64,000 bases of DNA from Sialis fuliginosa (Eukaryota; Arthropoda; Insecta; Megaloptera; Sialidae): positions 19,902,001 to 19,966,000 of the forward strand of contig OY540810.1 of assembly GCA_961205875.1 (NCBI GenBank), written 5' to 3'. The notes below the pieces were generated by a model that did no database searches, had not been told where the DNA came from, and worked only from the letters and a program-made list of their open reading frames with translations. The translations under genes were made by a program, and so were the position numbers. Below, in pieces: positions 1 through 11,005 of the stretch (the stretch's first letter is position 1; each line of letters starts with the position of its first letter).

Positions 1-552
1 AAACTAAATTTTTAAGTTTTAATGTTTTAAAAAAATTGTTTTTATATATTGTTTTATCTGTTGGATATCACATTTACATATTTTTAGTCTTTTGTACAAG
101 AATGGGTACTTTTTAATATTTAAAAAAAAAAAAAAATTTTTTTGATGTAATATGCATCTTTTACTACATACATATGGTCACACTAATTACTGTTTAAATT
201 GTAAGTAAAAAAAATATGTTTATATCTATGAATATCTTGTTCATTTGCTTATGTTACTTACTTATGTTTATGATTTCTTATAGGGATAATTATTAATTTC
301 TGATGAAGACAAAAATGTTGAAAATTAAAATAAGCGCTATTAATTAAAATGATTTGAACATTGGTTTAGTTCTTTAATTAATATTTTGACCTAAAAAAAA
401 CCCCTACAAAATAGGTATATTTAAATAATATCAAGATGGTCATATATATGAATACTAATATGTATATACATATATACAATAAGGCTGAGGATCTGTTCCG
501 GAAAGAACAGTGTAAAACGATTTTTTTAATTTTTTATTCTTATGTGTATGAT
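1..552. other. AT-rich intergenic DNA, no feature seen
   Basis: This stretch is A/T runs and short TA-rich tracts with no usable open frame, splice-like exon or terminal repeat. It ends where the foldback repeat family begins. Confidence 0.6.
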
Positions 553-647
553 CTTAGCACCTCACTGGTGGAGTTACTGGAGTTTCATAATAATATATGA
601 ATAATAATAATTTCTAATAGGTCAGTAATTGGTCACATAGTCTAAGA

Positions 648-969
648 CATAGGTGTCCAACCTTTTCAACCTCCCGGGCCGCATAGCAAAAAATTTATTT
701 AATTTAGTTTACTAAGGGCCGCAGATTACAATATAAAACTGAGGACCTTTTTTTTTTTTGGTCGCGTCAATTTCAATTCCTAATTTTATTATAAATATAT
801 ATAAATAAATAGAGAGTTAGATTAGGAAAGACTTTTAGTCGTAGATACTAATTTGTATGTAAATTTATTATCATACATTTTTTTATTTTTTTTAAATTAT
901 GCTCGCGGGCCGTACCAAGGGTCCTCGAGGGCTGCATGTGGCCCACGGGCCGCGGGTTGGACATACTTG
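648..969. mobile_element. hAT-like MITE with perfect 8-bp target-site duplication
   Basis: A 322-bp non-autonomous element flanked by an exact 8-bp direct repeat, GTCTAAGA, at 640-647 and 970-977. The ends are inverted: CATAGGTGTCCAACC on the left and the reverse complement of CAAGTATGTCCAACC on the right. Subterminal GGGCCGC blocks occur on both sides. CA...TG ends, an 8-bp duplication and this GGGCCGC-rich terminal style fit the hAT superfamily. It codes for nothing; the short frame starting near 899 lies in its right end. It sits inside the older foldback element, so it inserted later. Confidence 0.75.
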
Positions 970-1169
970 GTCTAAGAAATTTAAAAAAAAATTAGGTCAT
1001 TCAAAAATGTTTGCACTCCCAACCAGACCAACATTAGTTTTTGATCGGGCATGGAACGTTGATAATTGGTCAGCTAAAATGAATAATTGGTCATGCATCT
1101 AATATAGATCAGTAATTAATTGGTCACTTAGTTTTATTAATTGGTCAGCAATAGGGATCTTTTTAAATA

Positions 1170-1330
1170 TTAACTTCCCATTAGAAAGTTATTGTAATCG
1201 GTCCGAAAATCAAAAATCAAAACATTTTTATGTTTCATGGTCACTACAGTATATTTACACTATTTTCAGAAAGATATATGTGTGTATGTGTGGTGTGTGT
1301 GTATGTACATGCGTGTCATTTTTTACGTGC
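1170..1330. repeat. Dispersed repeat shared with 23655-23885
   Basis: The phrases AACTTCCCATTAG, TCGGTCCGAAAATCAAAA and TTTACACTATTTTCAGAAAGAT recur at 23655-23885, where they form an inverted pair. Here only one arm is present, followed by a TG-rich microsatellite-like tract near 1280-1312. It lies inside the outer foldback element. Confidence 0.5.
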
Positions 1331-2559
1331 ACGAAATTTCGTAAATAAAAAATGCTATTGACTTCGTTGGGATGCCAATCGAAGCGTTTTGACGTGAATA
1401 TGATCTGAAAGAAAGGATTTTTCGAAATTCAACCCCTACGAGGGTAAAAAGAGGTGTAAACAAATTATTAATGTGTGACCAGTTATTAATTTTAGTAGAC
1501 CAATTATTATTAGCATTCCAAGCCCGATCGGAAACAATATTATTTTAAATTTTATCGTAGTTGGGGGTGCTAACATTTTTGCAGGGTTTATTTAAGTGTG
1601 TATTTGTATATAGCTAGTTTCTGCAGTTCCAAAAACGAAAAACTGCAGATGTAAAAGCTAATTTGTGTATAGTTGAAAAATTGTGTTGTTGTTGTGTGTG
1701 ACTGTGTCGGGATGAACAGTTAAGGGATTGACGTACATAATAAACTGTTAGTTTTGTTTCAATTAAATTAATTAATATTTACAAACAAAAATTTTATTTA
1801 ATTTAAAAAACTTTAGTCAAAAAACTGAAAACGTTACAGCGTAGAGAATAATTCTTATATACTGTCATTTTTGTTTCAATTAATTAATGTGTACAAACGC
1901 AATCGTGGAAATACGATTTTTTTTATAATATGAAGTTTTTGTATACTTGTATTACGTAGATCTAATTTAGATCTATAATTTTATACCAAAACCCATGTGG
2001 TAGCTACTCTGAGTGTCGAGATATACTGACTATAAATTTATGCTAGCGCACAAACTGATCTCAGTGCGTTACATCAAGTTTCTGAAATGCCCACCCAGTA
2101 TCTGGCGTGAAACACTAGACGTCATTCACGTCAATAGAAATAAAATATAAAAGTGTTAAGTTTAGAGCAAAAAAAAGGTCACTATAATTGTAAAGAAAAA
2201 TATAGTAAGTGTAGAGCAAAAAAGGTAAATGCAGTTCTTTAAAAAACCTTTGCATTTTTGAATGACCTTGAAAAATAAAAAAATCTATCATTGACTAAGT
2301 GACCAATTTATGAACCTATTAAATATTAAATCAAATATTGAAAAAAAAGTTCCATTAATGAGGTGCTAAGTTCATGAACCTATAACATTTTATAATTTGC
2401 TAGGTGTAAGTTGCTAATGGGAGACCTGATAACATAATTTTTATATACGTGTACGCTGTGAGCTGGGCGAATGAAAACGCAGGTATAATACGTGTAAGTG
2501 TTTGGGTATACGTGTGCTTAATATCATGTACGTGATAGAGACAGATATTTTATTTGTCG

Positions 2560-2790
2560 ATTTCCAGCATCAAAATATAACGGCGGACCGTTAAATTTTA
2601 GCAGCGGCGGTCGTCTCCTTTTCTGGAATACCAAAACAAACGCTATTTAACGTTTCGAATATCAGGAGGCCATAATAATAACTGTTACATTAGCACAAAA
2701 TCAAAATACTATTTGTTTCGTGTATATGGAATATTCTTCCATATGCTGGTAGCCTGATACCAGAATAAAGGATAGACTTACTAAAACACA
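2560..2790. promoter_or_regulatory. GC-richer island, candidate regulatory DNA
   Basis: A block with CGGCGGACCG, GCAGCGGCGGTCG and GCCATAATAATAA stands out from AT-rich flanks and is not a copy of any repeat seen here. It has no convincing open frame. GCCATAATAATAA resembles an AT-rich homeodomain-type site. The regulatory role is inference from composition only. Confidence 0.2.
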
Positions 2791-3419
2791 GTGTATTTGG
2801 TGCAAACTTCTTGATTTGTGCTGAAGAAAGAGACAGCATATTAACTAGTTAGTCAGGTACTACATTTATATTGTAAATGTAACTTATTGACATATTTTTA
2901 TTAGATAGGCCAAATAGTGTTTAAAGGTAGTAATAATTAGTTCATCTTGAATTTTAAAAATTTATTTAAAATTCGAAACGAAAAAAATAGTAGATAAATT
3001 TATATAACAATTAACAATGTTTTTCTAATATGTTTTCTCTACCAACAGATATACAATATTCTGTCTGAATTTTGGTATTGACCTTAAAATATCGTGAAGG
3101 TATTTCAAGTGAACTGTCCCAGCCCACTTTAATAATGTTGGTTTAGTATTGATAACCCAAACTGCTAGTCAGGTTTTTGAGATAGGTGTGTCGTCATTCA
3201 TTCATTTAAATAATTTGGAATAATTTTTTAAATAAATGGTATTATGTTTTAAAGTATTTAAAAAATATTATTATAACTGTAAGTAAACTTTTTTTTTATT
3301 AGGTACTTTCAATTCTATGCAAATACTGTACATTTTAGGAAATTCTGATGTGAAGTGTATTTTTCGCTTGTATTCCATAAAATCACTTCTTTTACATTAT
3401 GCACTACTAATCTCTCAAA

Positions 3420-3770
3420 CAGGCAAGGTTTATTTTTACTCCGCCTATAACTCCGCCCAGTATCAATCTATTAATCACTAACTCCACCCTTCACGGGCGT
3501 GGTTAAGAACAACCATACCCACACAAAAATTCCCGATACCTCCAAAACTAGAACGTGCTCCTGGTATTGCTTAGATCTTTTTCGCAACATAGTGTCCTGT
3601 TCGAGTTTGCGATTATTACGTAAGGGAAAGCCGCGTGCGGTGAACCAGCCGCTTCCTATTTCCGGTGAGCACTTCCGTTTGCGAATGAGTAGCGGAATCT
3701 CGTAGAAGGAAATTCGTTGTGTTTCGTTTTCAAAGTCTTTACTTGTGTTCTGTTGAATAATGAATAACGT
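3420..3770. promoter_or_regulatory. GC-richer island with paired CCGCC(C/T) boxes and ETS-like sites
   Basis: Two closely spaced blocks, ACTCCGCCTA and ACTCCGCCC, precede CACGGGCGTGG. ATTTCCGG and CACTTCCG follow, which resemble ETS cores. The segment is unique within the window. The 68-codon frame at 3499-3705 has no recognisable domain. It could be a promoter, an enhancer or a non-coding exon; I cannot tell which. Confidence 0.22.
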
Positions 3771-4330
3771 ACTGCTTATAATTTGTGATATGTGCTGTGA
3801 ATTGAGATGTGAATACTGAATATGAATACATATTATATATGTATATATTTGCCTCGGAAATTTTTTACAAATGAGTTATCGATTTTAATAAAGAATATAT
3901 ATATTTAAAAAAAAATATTTTGTACATTTCTTTCTATACGTTTTCAGATAAGCCCTTTAAAATTTTGCAATCAAGTGAGTAAATAATAATATAGTTAATA
4001 ATATACCTACTTTGTTAGTTTCGAAAATTATGTTAGATAAGAAATAACTACCTACATATATGAAGGTAGCAGCTTCGCTAATTCCATCTACGCTCTTTCT
4101 AAACGACCAATCAACCAAATACTTATTATACATATGCATGCCATATAACCACTATTTTTTTATTTCTATTCATTACAAATTGGGATTTATTGTTAAAGCT
4201 GAGTGTTTTTGGCCCTAATGAAGCTATCCTTGCTGTTGATGAGTAGCAATTTTTGCCCACTATTCGATCCTTGAAATTTTTCTATTTTTGACTCACCCCT
4301 ACCTATATGAGTTATGTTGATAATATTTAG

Positions 4331-4386
4331 AGGCGTAACTAGCCTGAGGAGGCTCTGCATCCAAATTTATTTGGGGGGGGGGGGGA
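4331..4386. repeat. Transposon remnant with G13 homopolymer
   Basis: The sequence GGCGTAACTAGCCTGAGG leads into a run of 13 G (4373-4385). A related GCGTAGCTAC start with flanking G/C runs occurs at 21535, and a C10-type version at about 29087. This looks like the end of a dispersed non-coding element. Confidence 0.35.
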
Positions 4387-4811
4387 TTTTTCGGAAAAGA
4401 ATCCAAAACACTCGCATAAAAAATATATTTGAAAATAACAAAAACAAATATGTACATATTCAAAAACTGAATTATATGAATATATGCATCTTTAATATGC
4501 ACTATAACGTCAAAAACATACAATTTTTTCTGTCAAATATATAATGGAAATTACTAATTTTAGTGATTTTATTTATGAAAATTAAAAAAATTTGATGTCT
4601 AAAATTTTAATAAAATTAAAATATGTTGTTAAACTTGATGTAAAAATAGATCTCCCATTAACAATTTGTCAAAATTTTGTTAATTTTTAACAAACAACAG
4701 ATTTAAAAAAAGTGATTATGTATTGCAAATATATTTTGATATTATGTATAGGTATTACTCATTATTATTTTCAATTAACACCACCATATACTTGAAAATG
4801 TTTAAAATAAA

Positions 4812-5557
4812 GGACCCCGCACTAATCTTATGGAGATTGGGTTTCAGCGAAATGGTAATTTCTTATATGTTATAGCCCTGATCATCCTGGTCGAAAGTCC
4901 TAATGGGCACAACCCTTCATATTGCGTATTTTTGCCGCTAGAGGGTACGGTACCTCAATAGTTCTGTCATGAGTAACATAGAGTAAAATTGCAAAAAAGC
5001 CGTTAGAAACACTTGACACTCAGGATGTTTTTGGGTTCGGCGAATCCGAATCTGGGCTTCACTCGACGATAAAAAGTCATTTCAAGGTCAAATTACAAAA
5101 AGCTGTTAGAAAAATATGACACTGGGAATATATGGGCTTGTAGGGTCGCCAAATCCGAATCTGGCATTCGCTCCACCATACAAGGTCACCTACAGGTGAA
5201 TTCAAGGTCAAATCAAGGTCATTTCAAGGTCAAATCGCAAAAAAAGTCGTTAGAGAAATCTGACACTGAGAATATATGGGTTTCTGAGGTCGCTTAATAC
5301 GAATCTGGGATTCACTTCACCATATAAAGTCACCTAGACGTGATTTCAAGGTCATTTGTATGGTGGAGCGAACCCTAGATTTTTCTAACGACTTTTGCAA
5401 TTTGATTCTACGTTACTCGTGATAGAACTATGTGTAGGTACCGTGCCCTCTAGCGGCAAAAATAAGCAATATGGAGGGTTGTGCCCATTGGGACTTTTGA
5501 CCGGGATGATAAGGGCTATAACATATAAAAAATTCAGACCATTTCGCTGAAACCCAA
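4812..5557. mobile_element. Long inverted-repeat element with internal tandem AGGTCA-rich units
   Basis: The left arm (about 4837-5010) runs from TTGGGTTTCAGCGAAATGGT through GCCGCTAGAGGGTACGGTACC. It is matched in inverted form by the right arm (about 5385-5557), which contains GGTACCGTGCCCTCTAGCGGC and ends ACCATTTCGCTGAAACCCAA. Between the arms are imperfect tandem units built on GTTAGA(A)AAATATGACAC, CCGAATCTGG and TCAAGGTCA. A partial relative of the left end, GGACCCCACAC, occurs near 36072, suggesting the true left terminus is about 4812. No coding capacity and no clear target-site duplication were seen. Confidence 0.6.
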
Positions 5558-5739
5558 TTTTAATATTTGATTTAAATATATGATATAATGATCGTTTTTT
5601 AATTTAACTTTAGACAATTCCAACCTTCTATAATTTAGAGAAAACATGATATAGTAATCCTTCCTCGGTCATCCTAAAAGAAAAAGTTTGAGAACTTCTC
5701 GTCGCATAAACATACAAACATTTTGAAACAAAATATAAT

Positions 5740-5960
5740 TTGCATAGCCACACACACACGGGTTCCGAGATAAGTTTGATAAATAAGCGGCGGGTTTACA
5801 GAATCAATGTTTTTGTCCATGGTCAGAATTAATTGTCTCCGGAGGCTCATAACTCCGGTCGCCCGGAGCGGCCGCCAATTAACCACCGCCGTCGCTCCGG
5901 TAAAAACAAACATCGTCGGTTTGAAATACGGCCGGCATAATTTACCAGTGTAAATTTTAA
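5740..5960. promoter_or_regulatory. GC-richer island, candidate regulatory DNA
   Basis: This block contains TCCGGAGGCTC, CGCCCGGAGCGGCCGCC, CAATTAACC and CCGCCGTCGCTCC. Several CpG dinucleotides and an internal near-palindrome (CTCCGG and CCGGAG) set it apart from the flanks. A minus-strand frame at 5674-5913 crosses it but shows no domain. CAATTAA is a generic homeodomain core. A role as a control region is inference. Confidence 0.22.
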
Positions 5961-6720
5961 AAATTGTTAATTAAAAGTACGCTCTAAAAAGTAATGCTGC
6001 CTGATTTCCCGTGAGTTTTTTTGTTGTAATGTTTGGGCCATTCTTTTTCCAAGCGACAGCGCTAAGGGATTTTTGTGTCGGTTTTTATTGTAGCTACTTG
6101 GACACAAACGTGCTCTAGTCCCGAATGGATACATTAGATTTTATGTATTTTTTTTTCACTAGAATGCACTGCTACCATACATTCAGCGCTTCAATGATTA
6201 CCGAAAACAAAATAGTTAAATCGATCTTAAAACAGATTGACGTGAGTTTGCTCTAAAAAGTGTACAAAAATTAAATAAATGTGTTTATGTAGAATAGATT
6301 TATATATGACAAATTTCGCAAAGGCATTAAAATCCTTCTAGGCTGTGTTTTCCTCGAAAGTGGACATAAATTTTATATCGACGCTTGTTGAAGACAATGT
6401 TATTTTGAAAACTAACACCACGAAAACAAACATTTTTGTATTTTCACCACGAAAACTGGCACATTTGATATTTCATCGCGAAAATTAGCATTTATGATAA
6501 CTTGCCGCGAAAACTAGCACAACTGAGTTTTATATAACCTACAAAATTATCAATTTATATTTATCTCCACGAAAAAGAACACGTGCGAAAAGTTGTGCAT
6601 TGAAATTTCAATGAAAAAAGCTTCCACGTGTTAAATAATTAAATTTTAACTAACCTATACAAAAAGAAACTTAATACTTATTTTTAATAAGTTATAATAA
6701 AATATAATGTACCTATATAA
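5961..6720. other. Gene-free DNA with a minor GC-richer patch near 6040-6230
   Basis: The patch includes GCGACAGCGCTAAGGG, GTCGGTTTTTATTG and TAGTCCCGAATGG, again without a credible coding frame. From 6240 to 6720 the DNA is AT-rich. It has a loosely repeated phrase, CCACGAAAAC / CGCGAAAATTAGCA, at about 6417-6570, which may be a degenerate short tandem. Confidence 0.3.
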
Positions 6721-6970
6721 TACTGGGTGGCCCATTTTATGTCTCCACCCCTTTTAACTTTTTATGGCGAGGTTCTATTGAAAAACATTGCAGACGAAGG
6801 GGACATCGATGTACTGTAGTTAATTGTTCTGGTGGTGGTTTAAAGGTCATTTGAATTCAATATTTTGAAATATATTGATTGAAAATTGAAACAGAAAGAA
6901 ACATTTCACTTCACAAGAAAGATAAAATATCGAAAATTATTATGGTTATTGCTAACCTGACTGATAAACT
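6721..6970 (+). repeat. Dispersed repeat, inverted copy at 38335-38450
   Basis: The stretch from about 6858 to 6958 matches the reverse complement of 38335-38450 closely by eye. Shared landmarks are TATTTTGAAATATATTGATT, GAAACATTTCACTTC, AAGAAAG.TAAAATATCGAAA and TTGCTAACCT. The 5' part begins GGGTGGCCCATTTTA. Non-coding; family not identified. Confidence 0.55.
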
Positions 6971-8131
6971 AGACTGATTTTGCGCTTAGTAGATGCAAAT
7001 AAGTTATTCTGAAATATAAAACAAATACTGATATCTATTAATTTTTATTATGTCTAATTTACATCTTGTAAAAAGGGTTGTTTTTGGCCTAACCCTATTT
7101 AACAGAATTTAAATAGGAATCTATTCTGATAATAGATGAAGTGAATTCAAAAATATTGCTGTCGATTTATTAGATTTTTGGACCTGTAGCGTATTTCACC
7201 GACTTAAAGCGTTTTAAAATTCGACACAATGAACTTTGTTTATATTGTTAAAACATAAAATTAAAACCAATTGGTATGAAACTAAGTAAATGCAATGTAC
7301 TCTTTCAGAAAATGTAAACTTTTAAATGGATTCTTGATGAAATTTGATAATTAATGCTCATTTTATCAACAAATATAAAAAAATGACTTTACGATGCAAA
7401 GCCTACTTGGCTGTGCAATTGTGTATTTTGTTTTGCTTAGGCAATTTACATATTTTCTCAAAATAATGTTTCGTTTGCGTTTAAACTTCTCTTTGAAATA
7501 TTTAATATTCCTTTCGCCAGTATATTTAAGAAAGAGATGTCAAAAGATTATGTTTATTTCAGCACTTAAAGGATTTGTTGAAGATGTTTACTAAAATATT
7601 TTAATATTCTTTTTAAGCGTTAAATAAAACCGAGGAAGAGTTTGGGGAATTAAAGTTGACACAGAAAAAAAATCTAACTTCGCTCATAAATACAATATTC
7701 TATCAATTAATGGCGAAGAAACTACCAGATTTGCAGAGGTATTTTATTTCTTACCTGAAAAGATATTGATCATGAAAAGTATTAAATCTAATTTCTTTTG
7801 TACCTATTGTTTCCGAACACTTACACATAGAACTTTTTCTTTGAGAAGTGTTTAAAATGTAAAATGTTTGCAGGGTTAGATTAAACTTTAAACTTTTTCA
7901 AAGATAAAACAATTTTTTTTTATATTTAAATTTTACTTTGTTGAATAGAATATAAAGTTCATAGATCAAATAGTTACATAAATTTATTTATTTATTTAAA
8001 AAATGATGAAATTCATATTTGCAACAATTAAAATCGATTTGAGACTATGTTAACTGAGCAACAAAAAATTGAAAATCGGTTTTCTTTTTTTTAACTAATA
8101 TACCTATGTTAAAAAATAAACACACAGAACA
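6971..8131. other. AT-rich gene-free DNA
   Basis: I see no exon-like frame, terminal repeat or RNA gene here. The 66-codon frame at 7394-7594 has AT-driven residue content and no motif. Confidence 0.5.
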
Positions 8132-8139
8132 TCTAATAA

Positions 8140-8476
8140 CAGGGCTTCGAACCGGAACTGAACCGAAAACCGGAAAAACCGTTATTTTTTGCTGGAACGA
8201 AAACCGGAACCGAACCGAAAAAAAATATCGGTTTTTTCGGTTCATTACATGTTAAAATACGCGCGTTAACATGATCTTATTTCCCAATTCAATTGTCGTT
8301 CGGGCTATCATGCAAGTACCATAAAATGTTCTAAATTATGGTAAAAAGTAAATTTTTAATACAAATACATTTTTTTTAATTAATCGATCGGAGCTGAACC
8401 GAAAACCGAAAAAACCGTTATTTTTTTCGGAACGAAAACCGGAACCGAACCGAAAAATATTTTTTTCGAAGCCCTG
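8140..8476 (+). mobile_element. hAT-like MITE, GGTTCCGGTT family, copy 1
   Basis: A 337-bp element whose ends are CAGGGCTTCGAA and its inverse, TTCGAAGCCCTG. It is flanked by an 8-bp near-duplication, TCTAATAA (8132-8139) and TCTAAAAA (8477-8484). Subterminal arrays of CCGGAACCGAACCGAAAA-type repeats occur on both sides. The middle carries CGTTCGGGCTATCATGCAAG and a CATAAAATGTTCTAAATTA block shared with the copies at 38592 and 43091. CAGGG ends with 8-bp duplications are typical of hAT. Non-coding. Confidence 0.8.
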
Positions 8477-8484
8477 TCTAAAAA

Positions 8485-8930
8485 TGCATTAAATATTAAT
8501 AATCATTTTTCAAATTCCCGTTTTTATCAAATCTCTAAAATCGAATGTTTATTTGCTGGCAAAATTTAAATTTCCTCTCATAACGTATTTGAAAAAGTGG
8601 GATATCTGCTTTTCCACAGTATCACAAATTTATAATCAATACAAATAAAATCAGAAGCTCAGCAAAATTCAATGAAGTTTGATAATAGATCGAATTTGAA
8701 ATTAAAAAAATATTTAAATCAATATTTTTTTTAGTAAATTCATAATCTTCAAACCAAAATAAAATAAAAAGTAAGTTTTCACCAGTTTTTTGCAATATAT
8801 AAATGGTTTAAATGATACGCACCAAGTTTTGAGTGATTTATTAATTACTATGAGATCATTACATAATAAATCACAACAATAATACATCACAGCCTACTCC
8901 GACTCAAAACTTCATCTACTACGAAGGTAG
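8485..8930. other. AT-rich gene-free DNA
   Basis: Nothing beyond A/T-rich sequence was recognised here. Confidence 0.5.
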
Positions 8931-9150
8931 ATTCATTTTAAGTTGGTGGTCCTGCTAATCCTGTCCTGCTGATGATGATTGATCACAGAGGGCGGTGGAT
9001 GAAGGCCGTTGCTACATGTCCTGGCAGGATTACCTACAGTATTTGTGGTTTGATCGAGCGACGAATTGAGATCCGACACTATCCGAAAAGGGCAGCGCAA
9101 TTTTTAAGGCGAGTGACCAACAACAATGGTTAATCTTTGATACCAGTGGT
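8931..9150. other. GC-richer unique segment of unknown nature
   Basis: Balanced-composition DNA with GTCCTGCTAATCCTGTCCTG, GGGCGGTGGATGAAGGCCG and CATCCGACA-like words. No open frame longer than about 60 codons crosses it, and I recognise no domain in any frame. It could be a decayed gene fragment or a control region. Confidence 0.2.
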
Positions 9151-9339
9151 GTAGAGATGAGTTCATATCATTTTAGAGAATATGTAAGTCAGCCATGAGA
9201 TATTATTTTATTATCTTTTGTGTGTAGGTATGTATATTATTTTATAATTTTGTAGGCTGACAATAAGTCATGTGAATTTATTCTTCCAGCATTTGTTAGA
9301 TAAAATTCATCCCTATTTTAATAAAAGCTCTTACTTTTA

Positions 9340-9450
9340 TTAAAATTAAGGCTTTTGGAGAAACCATATAAATCTCTCTTTGTCGCCCGTCTGAGCAATA
9401 TATTTCGTAAACTATATATAAGCTAGAAATTTAAAATTTGAATTGAACAT
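9340..9450 (+). repeat. Dispersed repeat shared with 33905-34030
   Basis: GAAACC followed by TCTCTTTGTCGCCCGTC and TCGTAAACTATATATAAGCTAGAA matches, with gaps, the sequence in intron 5 of the protease gene (TCACTTTGTCGTCCGTCC, TCGTAAACTATATAAGTAAG). Non-coding; probably a LINE/SINE tail fragment. Confidence 0.45.
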
Positions 9451-9477
9451 GTAATGGTATGACCCCCATACATATAT

Positions 9478-9680
9478 ATTAGGGTGTCCGTTCATATTGA
9501 AATATTAACGGTAAACCCCCTTAATCTGTTTTTTGTGACCAAAAAATAAAGTAGCCCTAAATTCAGCGTTGACAATATTTAGGCTATGCTCAATGCACTT
9601 TAAATTTAACGTGTATTTTAAATAGCAATTTTCACGTTTTTCTAAAAATACCAATCTTTCCCATTTTTTTCCTATGTAAG
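9478..9680 (+). repeat. Dispersed repeat, sister copy at 15150-15300
   Basis: TTAGGGTGTCCGTTCATATT, TGAAATATTAACGG, TTTTGTGACCAAAAAATAA and TATGCTCAATGCAC recur in order at 15150-15275, in the same orientation. In the sister copy the start, AGGATGTCCG, and the later CGGGACACCCT can pair as a short hairpin. Non-coding. Confidence 0.55.
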
Positions 9681-10059
9681 ATTTCTTTAAATTTTAGAGT
9701 TCTTGTGGTACGTGCCTATAGGCAGCAGCCTATGTATATAACCTGCGCGTAATTACGGCCCTGCACGTACTTAGTAGAGCACGTTTGGGGCCCTAATGGC
9801 ATTATCTCATTAAATAAAGCTCAATAATAATTTTTATAGACATAAACTGAAAAATATCATTTTTTCATTCTTTTTTATTTAGTTTCAACATTCAATCCTT
9901 GAATTATGCAAATATCACTTATCTATATGTATTTGTAAACAATTTCTGACGTTTTAAAAAAAAAAAACGATTCTGATCAAAAACTGAACTACCTTCGACA
10001 AAGGGCTCTATTCCTCCGCCTATATGAAAATAACCATGCAAGCATATTTACAACAATCA

Positions 10060-10340
10060 AATAGATTTCCAAAAACAACAAACAAGACCATTATCCCAAA
10101 CTACTTCCGCGAAGTTTTTTTCTCTCTCCCCCGCCAGCTCTCTTGACACTGACGACTCGCCGCCAGTTACATAACGTGCCATTTGTAATGTGTTATATAA
10201 CAGTTTGCGCCACCTGTTTCCATTATTCATATCAGCCGCCGCCAGGGGCACTGCTGTTCTCAGTGCATCCTTATGATCTTTTGTCTCAACTTGTCTGTGT
10301 GTAGGTGGGTATGTAGTTAGTATACGGTGTCGCAAAGTTG
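10060..10340. promoter_or_regulatory. GC-richer island with E-box-type sites
   Basis: Contains CCGCCAGCTC, GACGACTCGCCGCCAGTTAC, GCGCCACCTGTTTCC and CAGCCGCCGCCAGG. CACCTG is an E-box core and CCATTTG is close to one. A 92-codon minus-strand frame covers the island but shows no recognisable domain and no splice context. A composition-driven open frame over a regulatory island is the simpler reading. Confidence 0.25.
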
Positions 10341-10929
10341 GCTATGGCTGATCGTGTCCAATGATACTGCGATCTTTTTATTTGTATTGTTTTATATTGG
10401 TCTTTGTAGTTTGATTTGATATTACTAGATTGCGCATTATGTATGGTATATTTCTGTACTAAATACAAATGCAGCAAAACTTACAAATTCTATCATTTTA
10501 AAATAAGCCTTGTAAAAACAAAAAAAGTCTATGAATGCTACATAAAATGATTTCTAATAATAAATACATTATCTACTGAAAGGTATGCTATATAGATGTT
10601 TTAAAATTGTTCTTTCGACAGTGATGCTATTTAAGTTCTTCAAAAACACTACTATTGTCAGCATATTTTTACCCTTGAGTACAGTGGCGTGTATGTCAGA
10701 GTGAGAAGGGGGTGACGTAATCTTTTTTCCTCAAACCCCGCACTTTTGATCTTAAAAATCAGCAGTCTCCAAAATGTTTTTACATAACTTACTAATTATA
10801 TCATCTAATATAATCAATCAAAATTAATTAAAAATAATTTTCAAATATTCTTATATCGGGTTTTAAAAACATAATTATCTACAATTTACTGATAATTTAT
10901 CGTTAAATGCTCTGAAATACTTAAATATG

Positions 10930-11005
10930 TACACCACAATAAAACAATGTCACTTGACACATGTTTGACCCCACACAAAGTCCTCATCAGGAGCCTACTA
11001 GTTTC
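10930..11005 (-). ncRNA. Decayed hammerhead ribozyme of a Penelope-like repeat
   Basis: The minus strand reads CTGATGAG (10990-10983), a stem II of GACTTT / loop GTGT / GGGGTC, then AAACATGTGTC. It aligns base by base with the intact copy at 45094-45152. Here the conserved G before AAA (G12 of the hammerhead core) is deleted, and the stem I pairing next to the cleavage site is lost. The copy is therefore probably inactive. It shares the AATAAAACAATGTCAC flank with the other copies. Confidence 0.6.

Larger units (their letters stand above)
553..2381. mobile_element. Foldback (long inverted repeat) element, copy 1, degraded and nested
   Basis: The left end carries CTTAGCACCTCA and the right end carries its inverted form, TGAGGTGCTAAG, at about 2359-2370. 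Inside are repeated phrases such as ATTGGTCA, TTAGCACC and GATCGGGC in one orientation (about 553-640 and 980-1190). The inverted forms, such as GACCAATTATTA and GCCCGATCGGAAAC, lie at 1470-1590 and 2250-2370. The same phrases form the cleaner element at 12511-13577, so this is a second, more decayed member. A hAT-like MITE has inserted into the left arm at 648-969. No target-site duplication was found, and the outer boundaries are approximate. Confidence 0.55.

Noticed and set aside
899-1102. 67-codon frame as a small gene
   Set aside because: It starts inside the right end of the hAT MITE and runs into the foldback repeat.
10057-10335. 92-codon minus-strand frame as a gene
   Set aside because: It lies over a GC-richer island where stop codons are rarer by composition. 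No family signature and no splice context were seen.
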